A model generated the notes under the pieces. That model was given only the letters and a program-made list of their open reading frames with translations. It was not told the origin of the DNA and did no database searches. Made by a program: the position numbers and the translations under genes. From assembly GCA_036874045.1 (NCBI GenBank), contig CM072339.1, forward strand, positions 11,291,501 through 11,355,500: a DNA stretch of 64,000 nucleotides, in the 5' to 3' direction. Positions 22,908-35,560 of the stretch are shown one piece after another. Position 1 is the first letter of the stretch. The number at the start of each line of letters is the position of its first letter. Source of the DNA: Cymodocea nodosa (Eukaryota; Streptophyta; Magnoliopsida; Alismatales; Cymodoceaceae).

Positions 22908-24978
22908 TGTTTAGAATGAAAAAGTGCATAATATTAAGGGTTAAATGATGGTTAATTGCATAATATTTAGCTTATCATATAAGAATTAAGCCATTATGTT
23001 ATAATTACACTGTTATATGCTTTAATGAAAGAATCTACATAATTTCAAGGAATTAACATTAATTTAGTACATTTCTGATCTGTGGGTGAATTGCAAGTGG
23101 TGAAATTCTTAAGTATCTGAATTTTCTGTTATTTTGGAGAGTTATATTGTATGTACCGGATAGTTATGTTTTTAACGATAGAAGAATATTTTATTATTTC
23201 CTAGATTACACGTGTTGAAACATTAATGCATGACTTAAGTGGATTTTTGGTAAGTTATCTGCTAATTATCTGAAATGCATCTGGGCATCGGATAGTTAAC
23301 GTTTCCTTTCTGTCGAAGAGTTATGTTAAAAACTCATATAGTTAAGTTATTTGCACGTGTGTTTTTAATGTTTTAAGTTGTCACGTGTTTTCCATGTGCA
23401 TTCGGTAATGAAAATCAAAGAGTTAGATAACTGTTTGAGTTTTTATATGCATGGATAGATAACTATTCGAGTTTTTATATGCATGGATAGATAACTATTC
23501 GAGTTTTATAAAATGACTAACGAATAGATAAGTTTTCAATGTTCAGTCACGTGTTTGCAGGTGTAAAAATGCGAAGAGTTACAGATAAGTGTTTGAGTTT
23601 TTATAAGACTTAAAGGATAAGTGTTCGACTAAAATGAAGACTAATATGCCATTGTAGTAGTTGCAAAAATAGGACAGTTGAAGGGAAACCACGATCACAC
23701 ATATCATGCAAAAATTCACTTGTGGAATGACAAAGAAATCACTATCGTTAATATGAATGAAGAAAATCCAACCGATCATCTAAGCAGAAGCAGTTACTAT
23801 AGAAAGAAATATAAAAGAATAGGAGAAAGACAATGAAAGTGTGTGTGTAGAGGTAGAGGACCGCGCTAACTACAAGCAGCATCGGAAGTTCCTTGAAGCT
23901 CCAAACCACCACCAAAATCACCAACCATCGGAGGTCTGTGAGGATACTTTCCTGATGTCGGGTCGATTCCAAGCCAAACACGGTGCCTGACAACCACTGT
24001 GAGGAGTGATTGCGTCGTGAGATGGGAAGCCATTTTCACTAAGCACTGACTCATATCTTAGGAGATTATAAAGCTTCTAGCCTTGGTTTTGGGTTGATGC
24101 CAATATGCTGAAGAGGAGATCATCTTACAATTCTGGACTTACGATTCTATAGGGAGAGGAGGCAGGATTGTAAGTGATTAAGTTTTCAGTGGTGTAATCG
24201 CGTCACATGTAGTGACGGAAGTTTTTACTATCGATAGAGATTTTTACATTTCACCTTTCATCCATCTTCAAGAACATATCAAAACAAAATTACCAAAAAC
24301 AACAAATTATCTGTGTTTACATTTAGTATTAAAGTATTGTATTGTTTGTTTTGTATCATGATTAATGTTACCATTGTCAGTATTGTGAGTGTTTTATGTT
24401 TGTTTGATTCAGAAAATAGAAAATAGTTTTACAGTTTACTGAAATTGATTCATTCCAAATACTTAAAGATTTTAATGGTTATTGTTTGAAATATCTGAAT
24501 GTTAGTGTTGCTTAATGATAAATCTAATATTAACTAACATTAAAGAGCTTAATTGATGTTATTTACAATCTGTGGAACTACCCAATGGTTGGCCGAATTC
24601 CTTTGTAATTAACAATTATTCAACTAAAAGAATAGGCTCATGGAGTTAACTTAAGTCCACGAGGTTAGTCCATTGAGTTAGCCATAACTCTATGAACTTG
24701 GTCCGTTGTGTTAACTGTAACTCAACAGAGTACTTACTTAACACATAAATTCCAATATAAAAATCGAAACAGTACACAATGCTTACTCAATCTCTATGGG
24801 ATCGACCTGTACTTGCACACAAATACAATATACACTATGCACTTGTAGTTAAAACACAAACTGGAATTAATATCTAATTTGTGTGAAATGTTGTTTGTTT
24901 ACTTCTAAAAGTAATTATTGATATAGGCATAAAGACAAATTAAACAAGTTTAAAAACAGAAGTTAACAATCGCAAACA
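22908..24978 (+). repeat. Athila copy B 5' LTR
   Basis: Starts TGTTTAGAATG, ends CGCAAACA; 2071 bp. The U3 block 23288-23643 is closely homologous to the family-1 copia LTR, and in this copy a 32-bp unit (GTTTTTATATGCATGG...) is duplicated near 23435-23498. Positions 24638-24733 hold the Athila GTTGAGTTA/TAACTCCACGAG cluster. The region 23860-24240 is the U5-proximal part also found in A and D (TATAGGGAGAGGAGGCAG). Confidence 0.92.
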
Positions 24979-24985
24979 AGTTTTC

Positions 24986-25002
24986 TAGCACCGATGCTGG
25001 GG
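24986..25002 (+). other. Athila B primer-binding site (tRNA-Asp type)
   Basis: TAGCACCGATGCTGGGG, 7 bp after the LTR end; four differences from TGGCGCCGTTGCCGGGG. Confidence 0.75.
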
Positions 25003-25084
25003 ATTGAGAAGCTAAGCAATTGTGAGTACTGTTTTGTTTAAATAGCAAGAGGAGTGTTGTGTGTTTTATTCTATAATTGAGAAT

Positions 25085-27660
25085 ATGACATATGCTTATG
25101 CTCAAAGATTTCTGAAACCTGTAGTTAGCATATGTGAATTCTGCAATTTGGAAGGTCACGATATCTCTGATTGTTTGAAACTAAGATGATTGCAGATGGT
25201 TAGATCACATGAATAAAAAATGAATTATCTTCAATATAATAGAGCTGAGTATGAGAATCCTATAGTTTACCCAACTGATGGTCAATTTAGAATGTGTAAT
25301 ATGTTGAGAGACAAGGAAGTGTGGGTGTTGAGTATTTTGTTTTGATGATGTGTGCTAAATGAAAGTAATTATATTTGCTCAATTACTATTGCTTGTGAAA
25401 AGAAATTAAAAACATCAATTAATACAAAAAAACTTACTGATATAAATACTTGTCTATATTGGATCTGAAATTATACTAAGTTAAATAACTAGTCGTTTCG
25501 TTGCATTAATTTCTCATTTAACTAAACGTTAAGTTAATGTATGTTTTTATTGAAAAACATGATATGTTTTAAAGTTATATTTTCTATATCATGAACAGTG
25601 CACGTTTAGATAACTCGTTAGAGTGTTATTTGTATAGAGATCACGTGACAACTTGTTAAGTTAGAGGCTTGAAGGTTAAAATAGGTCACGTGAGAACTCG
25701 TTAAGTTAGAGAGTAAAAGAAGAGACGAACTCGTTACGTTAGTATTGTACACGTGGTGAATTAAAGGTTACAAATGTTATATTGTATCATGTGAGTTGCA
25801 CATGTTTAACTCATTAAGTTAACATAACTAAATGTGTTGAGTTGCTATATTGAACACTAAGGCAACACGTTAGGTTAGCATTATAAACTTAAGTTGTTAT
25901 TTTTGCACGTGGTAAAATTCTTATTATAAAAACATTTGTTTATTACTGGTTTGTTGAGTTATCTATAACACAACAAAGTTAGTTCATTAAGTTATCGTAA
26001 CACCATGAAGCTGGTTCATTGAGTTAGCGTAACACCATGGACTTAGTTCGTTGAGTTAGCTACAGTACTTATCATGTGAGTTGTCATATGAGAAACTCGT
26101 TAAGTTAGAAACATTAAGTTATATATGTACTTGTTTTACTCGTTTAGTTAACAATAAAGTAACAACTACTTATTACACTTGATGAAAATTTTTGGACGAG
26201 AAAGCTTATTTTGCAAGAAATTTTTTAGGGATCCAGGATTGATGATTAAAGAAAATTTGAAATGTAAACATGAGTTAGAACGTGTGTATCTTGATAAAGG
26301 AAAAAAAGAAGACATGAAGAAGTGAAAAACTGGTAGTGATTAAACGTGAAAGATATGCATGAAATGAAGATATAGTATAAAAGGCATAGAATTTTCGTTG
26401 ATGAGTTATCCCTGCACACCAAATGAAAAATATTTTTAGGGATCAAAAACACCTTTCGGGGACAAGCTCTCGGGTGGAAGAAAATTCAGTGAAGCAGAAA
26501 AAGGTAAGATTTATGTCATTGAAGATCTGAAGTATTAGAAGAAAGCAAATTCAATGAAGTAGAGAAAGTCAGATATTCGTCACTAAAGAATTGTTGAAGA
26601 AGAAAAAGATGAAGAAGAAGAAAGATCTCAAATAGGGAGAAATGTTTTAAATTTCGTAAATTAGTTTTCTCTATTTGTAGTTATGAAATTGTATTGATGA
26701 AACATGGTATCGATATATAATTGCATCTACAATTTCTAAGGAGAATTGAATTGTATATTGTAATTGAAACCATGAATAAAAATGATTTTATGAAAACAGT
26801 GTCTTGACTTGTTTTTGAGTTTTGAAGTTTCAATTATAATCAAAAATGTTGAAAAATACAATTCACCCCCCTCTTGTGTAGCCATACAATCCTATAATGG
26901 GATAGGTATGACAGACTAGAGCGTAGCTTAGAGGAAAACATGAATAAACTGGAACAATATATGTGTCAACAACAAGAAGTCAACCAATTAAACTATAGAC
27001 AAGAATATTCAGAACCTAAAATTGATATCATTTATGAAACTAAAAAAATCATAATGAAAATTGATCAAAAATTGAATACAATGAGATTAGATGATCTGGA
27101 AAGAAAATTAAAAGTATTGGATGAATATACAATGAAATTACAAGTTATGCAATAGGAAAACACAAATGAAAACTTTAATGTTATAGTGCATAATTTGCAA
27201 GACATACAAACAAAAGAAAATACCAATGCAATAGAATTTAAAGAATGCAATTTAAGACTAAAAATAGCTGAAGATCATAAGCACGAAAATGAAATACAAG
27301 AACATCATGGAAGTAATGAAAATCTGGAAGATATATGTATAACATTAAGATCTGGAACTGATATACCACCAAGAACTCAAAAAGAAAATAATATGAAGGT
27401 GAATAAGAACAAAAATCAAAATGATAATGAAAATGTAATATTTGAAAATGTAGAAATCAATGAAGAAAAATCTGAATCTGAAAATGATACTAAAAATGAT
27501 CAAACAAATGAAATGAAAGAAAAAGAATCTTTTAAATTACAATCATTAGCACCCTATCCTGAAAGATTACAACAAACATTTCCTAAAAAATAAGAAAAAA
27601 TTAGAGAAATTTTTGAAAAAGTACAAGTTAACATTCCTTTGTTAGACTTATTATAGAAAA
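25085..27660 (+). pseudogene. Athila B zinc-knuckle/linker ORF, split by a solo LTR
   Basis: The start MTYAYAQRFLKPV is 82 bp from the PBS. An intact knuckle, CEFCNLEGHDISDC, lies near 25136-25177. A TGA follows at about 25187. The ORF is interrupted by a solo LTR at 25326-26896 and resumes with YDRLE.., a probable coiled coil (26940-27155), HNLQDIQTKEN, ITLRSGTDIPPRTQ (canonical Athila ITLRSG) and LAPYPERLQQTF. No capsid domain occurs here; that domain lies downstream at 58262-59430. Confidence 0.85.
25326..26896 (+). repeat. Solo LTR of copia family 3
   Basis: TGTTGAGTATTTT...CCTATA, 1571 bp, homologous along its length to 61049-62661. No internal sequence is present. Flanks GTGGG (25321-25325) and ATGGG (26897-26901) form a TSD with one mismatch; copy A has GAAGTTTGGGATAGG unbroken at this place. 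It formed by recombination between two LTRs. Half-sites TCGTTAAGTTA/TCGTTGAGTTA and CACGTG are frequent. Confidence 0.93.
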
Positions 27661-28465
27661 TGCCACCTTATGGTAAATTTCTTAAGGATTGGTGTACTAA
27701 GAAAAGAGAACGAAAAGTTTTAAGGAAAGTCTTTTTAGCTGAGCAAAGTAGTTCCCTATTTCTACCACAAATTCCTAAAAAGTTATTTGATCTTGGAATT
27801 CCTTTATATCATGCACCATAGGAAATACCATCCTAGAAAGAACCCTAATAGACCTAGGTGCAAGTATAAATGTTATGCCGAGTGATATATTTGCACCCTT
27901 AGGATTACAAGACTTAATTCCTACTAGGACTGTTATTCAATTAGCTGACAGAAGTATAAGATACCTTAGAGGAAAAATAGAGGATATCTTAATTAAAATC
28001 AAAAACTTCATATATCCTATTGATATTGTAATATTGGATTCCCAACAAATTAAGCATGAAAATCGTGATACATCTTTAATCTTGGGAAGACCATTCTTAG
28101 CAACATCAGGGGCTGTTATAAATTGTAAAACTAGAGTAATGAAGTTAGCATATGGTAATTAGGATACTCAATTAAACATTTTCAAATTAGAAAAGTTTGA
28201 GGAGTTAGAAATGTCCTTACATACTATAGACTTTTTAGAGGATGAAGGAGATATGCTAGATGATGTGATTCAAGAAGAACTAAATAGGCAACTCAATGCT
28301 GAAAATTTAGAAGAAAGTGAAAGCATAAATATAGAAGGAGATCAGGAAGAGAGTAATATAGAAAATGATGATGTTCAATTAGGAGCTCTAGCTTCTGATG
28401 GGTAATATTTAGAATTAAAACCTTTACCTCCTGAATTAACCTATATATTTCTAGAAGAAAAATGA
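27661..28465 (+). pseudogene. Athila B protease region
   Basis: Corresponds to 3942-3115 of copy A: KDWCTKKRERKVLRKVFLAEQ, a one-base loss near 27805 that breaks the frame before the active site, then MPSDIFAPLG, IQLADRSIRYLRGKIEDI, LILGRPFLATSGAVINC (intact ILGRPFL) and the acidic linker to 28465. TAG/TAA stops occur near 28160 and 28404. Confidence 0.85.
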
Positions 28466-29554
28466 ACATGTCCAATCATTATTGCTTTAGATTTAAAAGA
28501 GGATCAAATTGCTAAATTAAAAGATATAGTAAAAACTTATGAAGAAGCAATAGGATGGACTATGACTGATATAAAAGGGTTAAGTGTAACTTTATGCTGT
28601 CATCACATATATTTAGAAGAAAATGCTAAACCAGTTATAATTCTTGAGAGGAGATTAAATCCAAACCTTAAAGAAGTAGTTAGGAAGGAAATAGTGAAAT
28701 GGTTAGTTAATGACATAATTTATCTGATTTCTGATAGCTCATGGGTTAGTCCAATACATGTAGTTCCTAAGAAATTAGGATTAACAGTTATTAGGAATGA
28801 AAGTCGGGACTTGATACCTACTAGAATTCAATCAGGCTGGAGAGTGTGTATAGACTATAAAAAGCTGAATGGTGTGACTAGGAAAGATCATTTTCCCTTA
28901 CCTTTTATAGATCAAATGTTAGAGAAATTAGTAGGGCAAGAATATTTTTGTTTCCTAGATGGGTATTTAGGATAACTAAGTTCCAGTAGCATTAGAGGAT
29001 CAAGAGAAAACAACTTTCACCTATCCTAATGGAACTTATGCTTTTAAGAGAATGTCATTGGGATTATGCAATGCACCAGCCACCATTTAAAGGTGTATGT
29101 AGGGCATATTCACTAGATTGACTAAAGATTTCTTAGAAATATTTATAGATGATTTTACTGTATATGGAACTTCATATGAACTGTGTTTAAACAATTTAAA
29201 CCAAATATTAAAACGTTGTGTGGAAAAAAGTCTAGTTCTAAATTGGGAAATATGTCACTTCATGGTTAAATAAGGAATAGTCTTGGGACATATTGTTTCA
29301 AAGAAAGGGTTGGAAGTAGATAAAGCTAAAATAGAAGTAATTTCTAATCTACCAGAACCTAAATCATTAAAAGATATTAGATCATTTTTAGGACATGCTG
29401 GATTTTATAGAAGATTTATTAAAGACTTTAGCAAAATAGCTAGACTTTTAACTAATCTGTTAAAAGATGTCCCATTCAACTTTGATAAAAAGTGCAAAGA
29501 AGCATTTTTCAAACTTAAAACTAGCTTAATTTCAACTCCTATAATATAAGCACC
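28466..29554 (+). pseudogene. Athila B reverse transcriptase, 5' part
   Basis: IIALDLKEDQIAKLKD, WVSPIHVVPKK, VCIDYKKLNGVTRKDHFPLP, FCFLDGYLG, then a frameshift near 28975, and IFIDDFTVYG with both catalytic Asp kept (near 29140). KDIRSFLGHAGFYRRFIKDF follows. A TAA replaces Gln at 29547-29549, and element D inserted a few bases later; the domain continues at 42921. Confidence 0.88.
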
Positions 29555-31289
29555 TATTTGGGTTTTCCCAGCACTACACTAGAAAAACTTGGATTTGTTA
29601 CTTCTATTTTTATTTAGTTAATTTATCTTTATGCCTATTCTTTCTTTTAGAAGTAAATAAACAACCTTTAATACAATTTAGATATTAATTCCAATTTGTA
29701 CTTTAACTGCAAGTGCATAGTGTCTATTGTATCAGTGTGCAAGTACAGGTCGATCCCACAGGGAATTGCTAACGAAATTGAGAACTGTTTGCTTGTTAAA
29801 AATCAAATTTATATATTCAATAAGCTCTCCATTGAATTACAGCTAACTCAACGGACTAACCTCGTGGACTTAAGTTAACTCTACGAGCCTGTCTTTTCTT
29901 TTTATTACTGCTATTTACAGAGGAATTCAAACAACCATTGGGTGATTCCATAGATTGTAAATAACATCAATTAAGCTCTTTAATGTTAGTTAACATTGGA
30001 TTTATCATGGAGCAATACTAACATTCAGATAATTCAAATAGTAACCATTAAAATCTTTAAGTCTTTTGAACGAACCAATTTCAGTAAACTATAAAACTAA
30101 AATAAACAAAAAAAAAATCAAAACACTAACAAAGATAACATTAATCACGATACAACACAAACAATACAACACTTAAACACAACATACAAACATAGATAAA
30201 TTGTTTTTGGTATTTTTGTTTTAATATGAACATGGAAATGGGCGACAGGTGAAATGTAAAGTAATCTCACTTGACAGTAAATACTTCCGACACTACTTGC
30301 AACGCGATTACACCACTGAAAATTAAACCACTTACAATTCTGTCTCCTCTCTCTATAGAATCGCAAGTCCAGAATTGCAAGATGATCTCCTCTTCAGCAT
30401 TCAGGCATCAACTCGAAGCCAAGGCTAAAAGCTTTACGATCTCTTGAAATATGAGTCAGCGCTTAGTGAAAATGGCTTTCCTTCCCGCGACGCGATCACT
30501 CCTCATAATGGTTGTTAGGCACTGTGTTTGGCTCGGAATCGACTCAACATCAGGCAAGTATCCTCATAGACCTCCGATGGTTGGTAATTATGGTGTGGTA
30601 CTTTAGAGAATTGCGTTGCCGTTCCTCCTCTGCACACACTATCCGTCCATCGATCACACCCTCTTCTTTTTTTCTTCTTTTCTTTTCTATTTCTTCAATA
30701 GTAACTGCTTCTGTTTGAATGGTCAGTTGGATTTCCTTCATTCATATCAATGGCGATGTTTTCTTCTCCCTGCACGATTGAATTCCTACGTGATACGTGC
30801 AAACATGGTTTTTCTCTTCCAACTGTCTGTTCCTGCAACCGCTATAGTGGCATATTAGAAAATATAAAGAAATAAGCTGCTAACATAATGCGTTACCATA
30901 GTGTAATATTCATGTAACTCAATGCGTATAGTTATGCTAACTTAACGAGTTAAACATGTGCATCTCACGTGATATTCTAAAGCATTTAAATTCAACACGT
31001 GCATAAATTTAACTATCTGATGCTTAGGTGCATTTCGGATACTTATAAACTTAACTATCTGATGCTCAGATGAATTTCGAATACTTAAGAATTTCACAGC
31101 CTGCAACTTACCGACAGTTCATAAATGTACTAAATTAACATTAATTCTCCCAAATTAAACAAATTCTTCAATTAAAGCATATAACAATGCAATTATAACA
31201 TAATGGCTTAATTCTTATATGATAAGCTAAATATTATGCAATTAACCATCATTTAACCGTTAATAATATGCACTTTTTCATTCTAAACA
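29555..31289 (-). repeat. Athila D 3' LTR
   Basis: 1735 bp; 5' end TGTTTAGAATG at 31289, 3' end CCCAAATA at 29555 (the CA terminus changed to TA). About 62 bp shorter than the 5' LTR: it lacks the 34-36 bp unit with TCGTTGAGTTA found at 41428-41463 and a GATGGT-rich stretch near 42205-42226. Block 30880-30975 matches the family-3 copia LTR. Confidence 0.93.
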
Positions 31290-31301
31290 CTTCCCCCATA
31301 C
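31290..31301 (-). other. Athila D polypurine tract
   Basis: Minus strand GTATGGGGGAAG directly before the LTR TGTTTAG. Confidence 0.85.
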
Positions 31302-33055
31302 CTAAATTTTGCTAGTCTCTTAGCAAACTAAGATCTAATTAATTGGTCTTTAAAAGTGCTAGAATTAATTCTTCCCCTTTTTTTTTTCTTCTGTTTAGCA
31401 TAAAAATATATTCTATATGTTTCAATAATCAACCTGCAAATATACTTAGAATATATGTAAATTACATACCAATTATATCTTCATCATATAGGTGTTAATA
31501 ATATTATCGTTTGTTCTTCTTTTCATCATCTGTCATCCTGAATTTTCCAATAAGATTTCTAGAAGAAATTTCAACAACATACGAATCAGAGTACAATCCA
31601 ATTCAATCTGTTTAAGACAAGTAGAATAAAGAATTGTATCTCCATTAAACAACTTTAAAAGTCAATTCCAGATTCATATTTCAGCAATTCTAGATAACAG
31701 AAAATATACTCGATTCATAAGATATCTGTATTTCACAAAACACTTGTATCTTTTCAAAACAGTATATGTATATCTATATATATATATTTTTTGGTACTTT
31801 AAAAGTTAATTTGACAAGCTTGAATCATACAAGAGCTTTCTAATGTACCCATGTAACGAGCTTTCAATCAACAATCCCAGATCTAATCAGGATCTTAGGT
31901 TGCCAGATTTTAAGAGTCCTTTTTCAAGTCAACAATCCTTACATACCTATCTGCTCAAGTACAAAAGGCTCGTGATCAAACAAGTCAATAAACTCTCAAA
32001 ATTTTCCTTCTTTTTTTTTTTTTTTTTTCAAACTACAACTATAAAACAAAACATTAATCACATACTATATATGTATGTATTTCATTAATGCAGATGTAGT
32101 AAAACGCCAATCTCATATAGTCCTGCTTCTATCAGTTATTGAAAATATGAATCCATAACAATAAGCTCATACTTTTTCTGTAGTTTAACAAGATCTACAC
32201 ATAAATCATTCTACAAGTTCAATCAGTCAAATTAAATGTATCTTTAATCATATGTGTTTCATTTAATCTAGAATTCACATCTCAGCTCTTTCAGAACTTC
32301 AGATAATTTATTGATTTTTTTCATTAAGCATTCTGATTTCATTTTAAAATCGTGAAACTGTTAAACTCATGAAATTCAGAAAAACATAAGATACTATATC
32401 TAGATTTACATAAATAGTAAATTCAATAGCATCTCATATAGCCTTCTAAATATAACATTCAAGCAGTTTATAAAAATTTTATAGTCTCATTTATCGGATA
32501 GTTACAGCAAGTTCATAAAAATTTTCAATTTCCTCAAAACTTTGCAGTACCATTTTAATTTCTTTAATTAACAAACTTACATGGCTGTTACTTCAATTAC
32601 CTCCCCCCATACCAACATTTTGCATTGTCCTCAATGTAAAAAGATTTCACAATAAGTACAGTAATTGTAGCAGGCATGAATACAATTTTGCTTGATTTAA
32701 AATTGAGGATGAGTAATTAGTTACATACCTTGTTTCATTTGTATCTCCTTCTGCATATTCTGATTTTTGATTTTGAAAAACTTTTCATTCACAAATAAAA
32801 GCAAAATATAAAACAAAATAACATTTAACAAATATTAATAAATCAGTGTCTTGTGTGGAACCCAAACTCCTATGCCTTTGGTGGTTCACAAGCAAGCTAG
32901 TTGGTTTCCCAGAACAGATACCAACAAACTGGATTGATATTTTGTTTTTTTTTTCTTTTATAAAATAAAAATGAAAACTATAAAAAAATTTCTCTTTTTC
33001 TTTTTTTAACAATAAATTCAGAATACACACAACATTAAACACACAAAATCACAAC
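31302..33055 (-). other. Athila D 3' noncoding region
   Basis: No gene. It contains the motif CATTGAGGACAATGC (minus strand, 32622-32636) followed by GGTATGGGGGGAGG (32600-32613), a pair commonly seen in the 3' region of Athila/Tat elements; the second may be a relic or alternative PPT. A T18 run lies near 32011-32028 and a TA run near 31775. Positions 32768-33055 are homologous to 60804-61048 of copy B, just after its F-box gene. Confidence 0.75.
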
Positions 33056-34194
33056 TTAAGAACATGATTGAAAAGTAGAAACAAATGGAATAAATGTATC
33101 AGTCCAAGCAAACTTTTTAGGCATAGTTCTTCTTGCTATTAATTCTGTTATAATGCAGTTCTTGTTCCTTCTTAATTTGTAAGCATGTAATATATTATAA
33201 ATTCCAAATACGAGTGTATTACCATTAATGATATGTAATGTAGAAAGGGATCCTTTTTGGTTCCAAGGTAATGTAGTAGTTTCTATTTCTACATCTATTT
33301 CAATATACTCCTCTTCCCACTTCCATTCATTTATGTCTTCCATAATCCATATTTGAAATTTCATCAGTTCATCCCACCATCTTATCAGACATAAAGTAGG
33401 ATCATCTTCTTCATTATACCACATTCCTATTTGAATTCATTAAATTCTGCAGATGGTGGTTTAGCTATTTCACTCGATATAAGTAAAATTTTTATATATT
33501 CATCATAACTGTCTAAGCTCACTATGTATAAATTAAATCCATATGCTAATGATATCTCCATGACTAGATATATATATCCATCAAGTATGACATGTGTTTG
33601 GTTAATTAATGATTTCTGTCCTAGATATATCATAATATTTTCATTCCAAGATCTGTTTAGAAAATTATACACACTTAAGCGTAAATCTTCACCCCAATTT
33701 CCTGTAGGTCTCCAATAATATAATTTTTCAAGAATTGCAAAATTTTTATCAAAAAATATTAAAGTTGACCCACAATTTACAGTTGGTGTTTCAAATTTAT
33801 TAGGTCTTCCTATATTCCATTCTTCTCCTGTTATAGGATTTCTTATCAAAATATCAAGTAACAATAAACTTGCATACCTTGGTCTCGTCTTGTATATGAT
33901 TAATCCTTCATCTATCCCCATATTATGATTTATTTCTTCTAATGCATTGGGTAGAATTCCAGTAGTTTCTTCCATAGCCAGATATTCATGGGTATTTGAA
34001 CTATGATTAAATGATCTCCATATGAATCCATCTCTAATCTTAGTCATTTTTGCAGCTTGTAGTCTCTGAAAATATTTTTCTTCAATACAGTCTTTAATTT
34101 CCTTTGATACACAACACAGCCTGCATAGATCTTTAGCTGACAAGTTACTTATTACTTCCCTTAGTGCATCCAACGGTAATTGCATCAATTCCAT
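33056..34194 (-). pseudogene. Retrotransposon-borne F-box protein gene (copy D)
   Basis: A 255-codon ORF from MELMQLPLDALREVI (34194) to 33427 is followed, after one lost base near 33430, by 122 codons to 33056. The F-box spans residues 5-45 (LPLDALREVISNLSAKDL..CCVSKEIKD). The rest resembles an F-box-associated domain: ILIRNPITGEEWNIGRPN, LSVYNFLNRSW, HVILDGYIYLV, IVSLDSYDEY and LCLIRWWDELMKFQIWIMED. F-box proteins link substrates to Skp1-Cullin ubiquitin ligases. A canonical 3' splice site (TTTTTGTTTGTGTTTTACAG) ends 9 bp before the ATG. Apart from the frameshift it has no stop. It lies between gag and the 3' noncoding region. Confidence 0.85.
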
Positions 34195-34257
34195 TTGTCG
34201 ATTCTGTAAAACACAAACAAAAATTTAGCAAAGACAAAAATTAACATGATATTGCAC

Positions 34258-34325
34258 ACCCTCGTGGAGTTAAGGCATAACTCAACGGACTAAGTTCATT
34301 GAGTTAAAAATTAACTCTACGATAC
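34258..34325 (-). promoter_or_regulatory. Dyads before the F-box gene (copy D)
   Basis: TCGTGGAGTTA (34262-34272), 5 bp, TAACTCAACGG (34278-34288); then TCATTGAGTTA, 5 bp, TAACTCTACGA (about 34298-34323). Same type as in the LTR. It lies in the 178-bp gap between the end of gag and the F-box ATG. Confidence 0.55.
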
Positions 34326-34372
34326 TAAAAAAAACATATACACATACAGATAGTTGCTTCAAATATGCTGCT

Positions 34373-35560
34373 TCATTCAACTGCCCTCCCAAAAGAGGTA
34401 TCAATTTCATTAACCGTTCTATTGGTAGGATTAGGTATAGCTTGTATTGGAAATCCTCCAGTAGGTCTAACTTCCATTAGTTCCTTCTGTCTAAGTGATA
34501 TATTTCTATTCTGATTTTGAATTGTAGCATTTCCAAATATAAATTCTAGACGATTGTTAACTTGTTGGATTATCTTTTCTAATTTCTCTATTCTAGCTCC
34601 TTGTTCAATTAATACTTCATAACTTATGTTCTTCTCATTTATATTTTCTCCTCCTTGGAAATTGTTGTTTCTACAAGATAAATTCGAGTGATTTCTCCCA
34701 TTAGGATGATAAGAATTTCCCAAGTTATCTCTCTAGTTTCTAGCATAAATAATATCTAAGTCATTTATGTTTGCATTCTTTTTTGCTAACTTTTGATTTA
34801 ATGATAACTCTTCTATTTTCTTTGTTAATTCATTTAATTTCACCTCAAGCATAGTATTGGAATGTATATCATGCATTCCTCTTGGCAATTTTCTTTTATC
34901 TACAATAGCTTCAGCCAAATTTTCCCACTATGCAGTTCTTTTTGCAAAATTCTCTAAATATGCCCATGCTTCTTCACTACATAATTTTAAAAATCCATTT
35001 TGACAAGTAGATTCTAATAAAGATTTCGTTGAAACATCTATGCCTTCATAAATTATACCTATTAGTTGTGCTCTACTCATTGCATGATGTGGACATTGAG
35101 TTAGTAAATCTTTAAATCTTTCAAAATATTTCCAAAATGATTCACCCTGTTTTTGGCTACACGTTAATATTTCTTTCTTCTTTTTAATTGTTTAATGTAT
35201 TGGATAATATTTTTCCAGAAAAATAGAGCAAAATTCAGCTCATGTAGAAATTGAATCAGGCGACAGAGTATATAACCATCTCTTAGCTGTGTCTTTTAAA
35301 GAAAAAGGGATATATCTAAGTTTAATAGCATCTATACTCATGTTTGGCATTTTCATCATTTGACAAACTTCGTTAAATTCTTTACGGAAATAATAGGCAT
35401 CCTCTATTTCTAATCCATGAAAATGTGGTAATTGACTAATATAATTAGATTTCAATTCAAACATATCTCCCTCAAAGTTTGACAATCGAATACATGAAGG
35501 TTCATCAAATAATTCAGGATGCAAAATCTCTCCTAATGGTTTTTCTACTAGAGCAGCCAT
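34373..35560 (-). pseudogene. Athila capsid-type gag, displaced downstream (copy D)
   Basis: Starts MAALVEKPLGEILHPELFDEP. The retrotransposon gag core reads FELKSNYISQLPHFHG, YFRKEFNEVCQMMK, IPFSLKDTAKRWLYTLSPDSIST, then FLEKYYP, ESFWKYFERFKDLLTQCPHH and EEAWAYLENFAKR. The C-terminus has NSYHPNGRNHSNLSCRNNN, matching the usual Athila Gag C-terminus, and a coiled coil (IEKLEKIIQQVNNRLE). There is no zinc knuckle; that motif sits in the ORF next to the PBS. Stops TAA/TAG occur near 35190, 34928 and 34728. Finding it after ORF3 rather than after the PBS is unusual. Confidence 0.85.

Noticed and set aside
33056..34194. F-box gene as an ordinary host gene between elements
   Set aside because: Both copies lie at the same place inside Athila elements with flanking gag and 3' noncoding homology, and copy D is inside a TSD-bounded unit.
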